Below are positions 37,317 through 41,138 of a stretch of DNA of 41,138 nt, in pieces. The position numbers and the translations under genes were made by a program. The DNA is from a virus, in IMG/VR virus record IMGVR_UViG_3300044624_002199, positions 1-41,138 of that record. One strand, given 5' to 3'. Under the pieces are notes generated by a model that saw only the letters and a program-made list of their open reading frames with translations, did not search any database and was not told where the DNA came from. How positions within the stretch are numbered: the first letter of the stretch is position 1; every line of letters begins with the position of its first letter.

Positions 37317-37806
37317 TCTAGAAGTATTTTGGGACAACGAATTTAAAAGTCTTGATTACATTCAAGAGCCTTTTAATGATCCAAAAAGTGTAAATCAATG
37401 GATCACGCAAGGATATCAAAGTAAAATTGTTGGAGCCATGTGCGACATGCGCCAACCGCAACCTAGCTGGAACAATAAGTTTATTGAACATTTTAAGCAA
37501 TTAGGGTGGAAGGATATTGGAACCAGTTATTATCGCATGCCTACAGGAACAGTAATGCCAGTTCATAGTGACTTATATAAAAAATATATTGAACGTTTTC
37601 AATTACAAGGGCAAGAAGAAACTATGTGTAGAGCCTTGGTTATGCTAGAAGACTGGAAATCGGGTCATTATCTCGAAGTCATGGATGTAGCATATACAGG
37701 ATGGCAGGCTGGACAGGTGGTAGAATGGACTTATGACACTCCACACATGGCCGCCAACATCGGCCTAGAAGATAGATATACACTACAAATTACTGGACAC
37801 AGATGA
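37288..37806 (+). CDS. 2OG-Fe(II) oxygenase, aspartyl-hydroxylase-like
   Basis: A 172-residue cupin-fold enzyme. The metal triad is His93-x-Asp95 (MPVHSDLYKKY) and His153 (DTPHMAANIG), and Arg163 in DRYTLQITG should bind 2-oxoglutarate. GHYLEVMD and GWQAGQVVEW are typical strands between them. It hydroxylates a protein, nucleotide or small molecule; the substrate is unknown. Its start lies 29 bases inside the dehydrogenase, and its stop overlaps the amidinotransferase start, so the three are co-translated. Confidence 0.85.
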   Translation: MATHAIVKYNLEVFWDNEFKSLDYIQEPFNDPKSVNQWITQGYQSKIVGAMCDMRQPQPSWNNKFIEHFKQLGWKDIGTSYYRMPTGTVMPVHSDLYKKYIERFQLQGQEETMCRALVMLEDWKSGHYLEVMDVAYTGWQAGQVVEWTYDTPHMAANIGLEDRYTLQITGHR

Positions 37807-38726
37807 TCAATAGTTGTAACGAGTGGGACCCACTAGAAGCAATCATAGTAGGCGAAGCCAGTAATGCTAACTGGCCAATGACCGATGCTGTGTTTTCTCG
37901 AGAAATGAAGGGAAGTTCCTGGAAAGAAACACCTCCTCCTTCTGGACCAGTACTACAAGAAATTATTGATCAAACTAATCGTGAATTGGATACTCTTTGT
38001 GAAGCATTGTTGCGTTACGGAGCTACGGTATATAGACCTCGTCCCATGGATTTTGTTGAGCGCAACGGATTATATAACTATTGCCCTAGAGATCGATTAC
38101 TGGTTGCAGGAGATACGATTGTTGATTGTAATATGATGTACCCTTGTCGAAACCAAGAAATTGAAAACTATTATAGATTACTTGCTGATACTCGTAATAT
38201 ACTTACAATGCCCAGAGATCAAGACATGGTCCTGGATGCCGCAAATATTTGTCGCTTAGGCGATACTTGGTTGTTTTTAGAATCAGCAAGTGGTAACATG
38301 AAAGCACATGAGTGGCTACAACAAAAGTTTCGCAACATTAAAATTGAATTATGTAACTTTTATAGTGGTGTGCATATTGATTCTACAATTGCACCTCTGC
38401 GTGAAGGCCTAGTAATGCTAAATGCTAGTCGTGTTAATCCAAAAAATTGCCCTAGGGCATTTGATCATTGGGAAAAGATTTGGGTCACAGATGAAATGAT
38501 TATGCCACAAGGGTTCGAAGGATTTCCATATGCATCAAAATGGATTGCCATGAATATGCTGGTTCTAGATCCAGAAACAGTTATTATAGATGCCGCTCAA
38601 ACCCAGCTAATTACAATACTAAAGAGCAAAGGTATTGATAGTATTCCACTTACTTTGAGTCATAGTAGGACACTAGGTGGTGGATTTCATTGCGTTACTT
38701 TAGATACACGGAGGCGGCATGCTTGA
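37803..38726 (+). CDS. Glycine amidinotransferase-like enzyme
   Basis: A 307-residue member of the amidinotransferase/arginine-modifying superfamily. The triad is visible: Asp in LDAANICRLG, His in SGVHIDSTIAPLREG, and the nucleophile Cys in LGGGFHCVTLDTRR near the C-terminus. NEWDPLEAIIVGEA at the N-terminus is the family opening. It would move an amidino group from arginine to an amine. Such genes are known in marine phages. It might make a guanidino compound or decorate a sugar, given its neighbours; the product is unknown. Confidence 0.88.
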   Translation: MINSCNEWDPLEAIIVGEASNANWPMTDAVFSREMKGSSWKETPPPSGPVLQEIIDQTNRELDTLCEALLRYGATVYRPRPMDFVERNGLYNYCPRDRLLVAGDTIVDCNMMYPCRNQEIENYYRLLADTRNILTMPRDQDMVLDAANICRLGDTWLFLESASGNMKAHEWLQQKFRNIKIELCNFYSGVHIDSTIAPLREGLVMLNASRVNPKNCPRAFDHWEKIWVTDEMIMPQGFEGFPYASKWIAMNMLVLDPETVIIDAAQTQLITILKSKGIDSIPLTLSHSRTLGGGFHCVTLDTRRRHA

Positions 38727-39996
38727 CCCTAAAGTACTTGAACAACTAGTACAAGATCAAATATCTACCCTGGTAACAGATCAGGTTTTGGAAGTGTTTG
38801 CCAGTGATTCGTGGCTACTACCATTAGAGAAAAAAATTGTACAGCATGCCCAAGATCATTTTTTAAGAAAATTTAGTAACGCATCTGCGGTACCAGAGAT
38901 TGTAGAGGCAGTGAAACAGGGTATTACTGAATTGTTTACGTCTGGCCAAATTCCAGAGTTAGCACAATATGTCAGTCCGGATGCTATTAGCCATGCTGTT
39001 AATCTAGCAGTAGCCAAGACAATTCAAGCCAACATAGAAGAATTGGCCCAGGATTCAGCTTGGATGGAACGAGTGGAACAATTAATAAATCAAGCGGTAG
39101 TGAGACAAACATTAACCACTATAGGTAATATAGATATTAATACTGTTATTCGAGACCGAGTCGACGAAAATATAGCCCGCTTTCAAGAAAAATTTCGAGA
39201 AGATTTTACCAGTACTGGCATCAGTGATCAGGCCACTAAAAATCAAATGACCATAATGGATGATCATACTGTATTTGAAAATAATTTAACCGCGCAAGAT
39301 TTAACCATTGCCAATTCGGCACAAATTCAAAATTTGGTAGTGACAGGATCAATCAATACAGACAATCATGCATGGACTGGACTGAGTGCCGATATTGCTG
39401 AAAAAGCATTTGCACGAGTTACTGACGCCTGGCAAAGTGATTTAGTTCGACAAGTGGCCGAGCACATAAAAATTGATGGTATAGATTTTGATCAAGTTAC
39501 TGTTGGTGGAAATCGACTAGTAGATGGCAATCGATTAGCAGAGACTATTAAAGAAACTAGCATACAAACCACAGGGGTATTGCGCACCTTGCAAGTAGCC
39601 GGTGAAGCGCACTTAAATGAAACATTTAGTGTTGTTCGTAAACGTGTAGGCGTTAATACTGAAGAACCTGAAATGGCACTAAGCGTGTGGGATGAAGAGG
39701 TCTCGGTCAATATAGGTAAGAATAAATTAAATCAGGCCTATATTGGAACAGGTCGAGCGCAGGGTATTGCCATTGGAACTAATCGTGTAGCACACGTTGA
39801 AATTACTGCCGACGGTCTGACACAGATTAAAAAACTTCAAGTTGGGGTACACAAAATTAGCCATGCTACAGAAGTTCCGGGTTGGTCGGGCACTAAAGGA
39901 GACATGGTATTCAATGCCAACCCTGGATCCAATCGTGTATTTGCCTGGGTGTGTTTGGGTGCGTTTAAATGGCAAGTGCTAAAGAGCGCAGAATGA
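38719..39996 (+). CDS. Fibre-like virion structural protein
   Basis: A 425-residue protein overlapping the previous gene by 8 bases. Residues about 1-185 are long, charged helices (coiled-coil style). The middle has short repeated beta motifs (DLTIANSAQIQNLVVTGSIN). The end contains VGVNTEEPEMALSVWDEEVSV and GWSGTKGDMVFNANPG, as in the tips of phage fibres. The order rod, beta section, C-terminal knob points to a tail or neck fibre. The host receptor is unknown. Confidence 0.78.
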   Translation: MLDPKVLEQLVQDQISTLVTDQVLEVFASDSWLLPLEKKIVQHAQDHFLRKFSNASAVPEIVEAVKQGITELFTSGQIPELAQYVSPDAISHAVNLAVAKTIQANIEELAQDSAWMERVEQLINQAVVRQTLTTIGNIDINTVIRDRVDENIARFQEKFREDFTSTGISDQATKNQMTIMDDHTVFENNLTAQDLTIANSAQIQNLVVTGSINTDNHAWTGLSADIAEKAFARVTDAWQSDLVRQVAEHIKIDGIDFDQVTVGGNRLVDGNRLAETIKETSIQTTGVLRTLQVAGEAHLNETFSVVRKRVGVNTEEPEMALSVWDEEVSVNIGKNKLNQAYIGTGRAQGIAIGTNRVAHVEITADGLTQIKKLQVGVHKISHATEVPGWSGTKGDMVFNANPGSNRVFAWVCLGAFKWQVLKSAE

Positions 39997-40547
39997 ATAT
40001 AAGTTGGGTATTGGCCGATTCAGTTATCATGGATCCTTTAGCAGATGTACCAAAAATGAAAGAAATTGGTAGCATGTGGGGATCATGGAAAACCTGGCGT
40101 GGCTGCGGCACTGACAATGTTATTTGTCACGACATGGGCAAGGCACAGGAATTAATAAAACGAAGTTTTCAATCTACCTGCAATTTTTATATTCCAAACG
40201 AGGCATGGGTAACACTAGATCGTCCAGACGGTGTACAATTGTATGAAGGGAAATTCTTAGATGAATTCCAACCAGAGGAAATTGTGGCTATGCATCTTGC
40301 CGCTAGTCAAAGCGACATTATTCTACTATTAGGATTTGATCTAACTGAAAAAATTAAAAACCCAGATCGACTATTGGAGCATCGAGCTCACGTTTATCGA
40401 ACATTGGTTAAACACTGCATTGAAAATAATACTGAAGTTCAGTGGGTATTGGTTGATCATCCCGGTGACGTTATGAAATCTATGTCCAAAATACCAAATT
40501 TAGTAAAAGACTCAATGGAAACCGCACTATCTCTCCTGGATAGTTGA
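39993..40547 (+). CDS. Conserved phage hypothetical protein
   Basis: A 184-residue protein. ATG 39993 overlaps the fibre stop (ATGA) and is preferred to an in-frame ATG at 39969. It begins MNISWVLADSVIMDPLADVP and has MKEIGSMWGSWKTWRGCGTD, NVICHDMGKAQELIKRSF and SDIILLLGFDL. I recall relatives in marine myoviruses beside fibre genes. It looks like an alpha/beta enzyme-like domain but shows no catalytic motif that I know. The function is unknown. Confidence 0.75.
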   Translation: MNISWVLADSVIMDPLADVPKMKEIGSMWGSWKTWRGCGTDNVICHDMGKAQELIKRSFQSTCNFYIPNEAWVTLDRPDGVQLYEGKFLDEFQPEEIVAMHLAASQSDIILLLGFDLTEKIKNPDRLLEHRAHVYRTLVKHCIENNTEVQWVLVDHPGDVMKSMSKIPNLVKDSMETALSLLDS

Positions 40548-40572
40548 CACAAAACTTAATTAGTTATATAAT
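40544..40572 (+). promoter_or_regulatory. Consensus sigma70 promoter before uvdE
   Basis: TTGACA (40544-40549), a 17-base spacer and TATAAT (40567-40572) match both consensus hexamers exactly. The expected start point is about 40579, the A of the uvdE ATG, so the message may be leaderless. The -35 overlaps the stop of the upstream gene. Confidence 0.9.
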
Positions 40573-40578
40573 ACTTGT

Positions 40579-41138
40579 ATGACTACACTCAAGCGTATTG
40601 GTTTCTGTTGCAAATGGCTAAATGATCCGAGCGAATGTGGCGGCATGAAAGTCAATGCAGTAGATCGGAACCTTAACGGGCGTTCGACTACCATGCGTTG
40701 GTTGCGTGAGCATCCGGCTGAAGCTGAACAGCGCCAGTGGGACATCATGAACCATAATACAGTAGCCGCTGTTAAAATGATTGAACGTGTGGCTACCTTG
40801 CCGCCAGAACGCAGAATGGTTCGTCTGGGTAGCGAAATGCTACAGGGCTATACCGAACCTAGTTGGAAAGCGTGGTGGCAACGCCAAGAGATACAGGACC
40901 ACTTGGAGAAGATTTTTGCTCCCATAGGCGAAACTGCTCGTCGATTGGATGTGCGTCTCTCTTTCCATCCTGGCCAGTTTTGTGTACTGGCCAGCGAGAA
41001 TCCAGGCATTGTTGAACGAAGCATAGAGGAGTTTGAGTATCATGCAGATATGGCACGTTGGATGGGTTACGGAAGAAAATTCCAAGATTATAAGATTAAC
41101 GTACATATCTCGGGCCGTCAAGGGCCAGAAGGTATTAG
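40579..41138 (+). CDS. uvdE: UV damage endonuclease UvdE, N-terminal part
   Basis: The first 186 codons; the gene runs off the right edge. It opens LKRIGFCCKWLNDPSECGG, as UvdE proteins do, and has SFHPGQFCVLASENPGIVER, the conserved His-containing motif of the TIM-barrel UVDE fold, and then NVHISGRQGPEG. UvdE nicks DNA beside UV photoproducts to start repair, useful to a phage in sunlit water. No ribosome site precedes the ATG, while a perfect promoter ends 6 bases upstream. Downstream in-frame ATGs would remove conserved residues. Confidence 0.9.
   Translation, partial: MTTLKRIGFCCKWLNDPSECGGMKVNAVDRNLNGRSTTMRWLREHPAEAEQRQWDIMNHNTVAAVKMIERVATLPPERRMVRLGSEMLQGYTEPSWKAWWQRQEIQDHLEKIFAPIGETARRLDVRLSFHPGQFCVLASENPGIVERSIEEFEYHADMARWMGYGRKFQDYKINVHISGRQGPEGI

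Noticed and set aside
1-41138. tRNA genes, CRISPR arrays or insertion sequences
   Set aside because: All gaps are short and fully accounted for by promoters, hairpins or terminators; I saw no cloverleaf, repeat-spacer array or transposase.

Overview
The window looks like part of a large lytic phage genome, most likely a T4-like myovirus of an aquatic Gram-negative bacterium. It combines tail and baseplate-type proteins (a tail fibre with a pectate-lyase-like fold, a PAAR spike tip), phage nucleotide and DNA enzymes (NrdA, NrdB, glutaredoxin, an ATP-dependent DNA ligase, an MGME1-like exonuclease), many tiny genes with ATGA or TAATG overlaps, and almost no intergenic space. Hsp20, ClpX, ClpS, bS21, amidinotransferase, a 2OG oxygenase and curli genes suggest kinship with marine cyano- or pelagi-myoviruses. 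That kinship is recalled from family knowledge, not computed. I see no tRNA, rRNA, CRISPR array, insertion sequence or attachment site, and no gene-free stretch longer than 300 bases.

Layout. 1-3389: the tail end of a structural gene and a terminator, then small conserved phage genes, a scaffold-like protein and an exported YYNN-repeat protein. 3391-6681: iscU, iscA, two glycosyltransferase-like paralogues and an exonuclease. 6703-8729: a tail fibre and a companion. 8763-13886: nrdA, iscS, nrdB, a Cys-rich peptide and glutaredoxin. 13893-17770: a methyltransferase, a PAAR protein with two large structural proteins, and an exported protein. 17806-24718: an early-type block with two near-identical sigma70-like promoters, DNA ligase, small membrane proteins, a CDGSH-like protein, a Bax-inhibitor-1 protein and ClpX. 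24715-27240: bS21, Hsp20, ClpS and, on the minus strand, a metallophosphoesterase. 27289-33475: a complete-looking curli-type locus (CsgF, CsgG, curlin-like, FecR-domain, second curlin-like, CHASE2 adenylate/guanylate cyclase). 33476-36065 (minus): an outer-membrane-like protein, two paralogous membrane proteins and a third glycosyltransferase-like protein. 36069-41138: a sugar-nucleotide dehydrogenase, a 2OG oxygenase, an amidinotransferase, a fibre-like protein, a hypothetical protein and the start of UvdE.

Two themes stand out. One is a phage-encoded amyloid secretion and nucleotide-signalling locus. Its CsgG has lost the lipobox cysteine, and its first start codon sits in a hairpin whose loop carries a T4-late-like TAAATA element, the arrangement T4 uses at genes e and soc. 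The other is a minimal Fe-S assembly kit (IscS, IscU, IscA) spread over two loci, together with two small Cys-rich proteins that could be its clients. A third group (ClpX, ClpS, Hsp20, bS21, Bax-inhibitor-1) suggests broad control of host proteostasis. Two promoter classes seem visible: TTGAC(A/C)-17-TATAAT for early or middle genes, and TAAATA, often beside a hairpin, for late genes.
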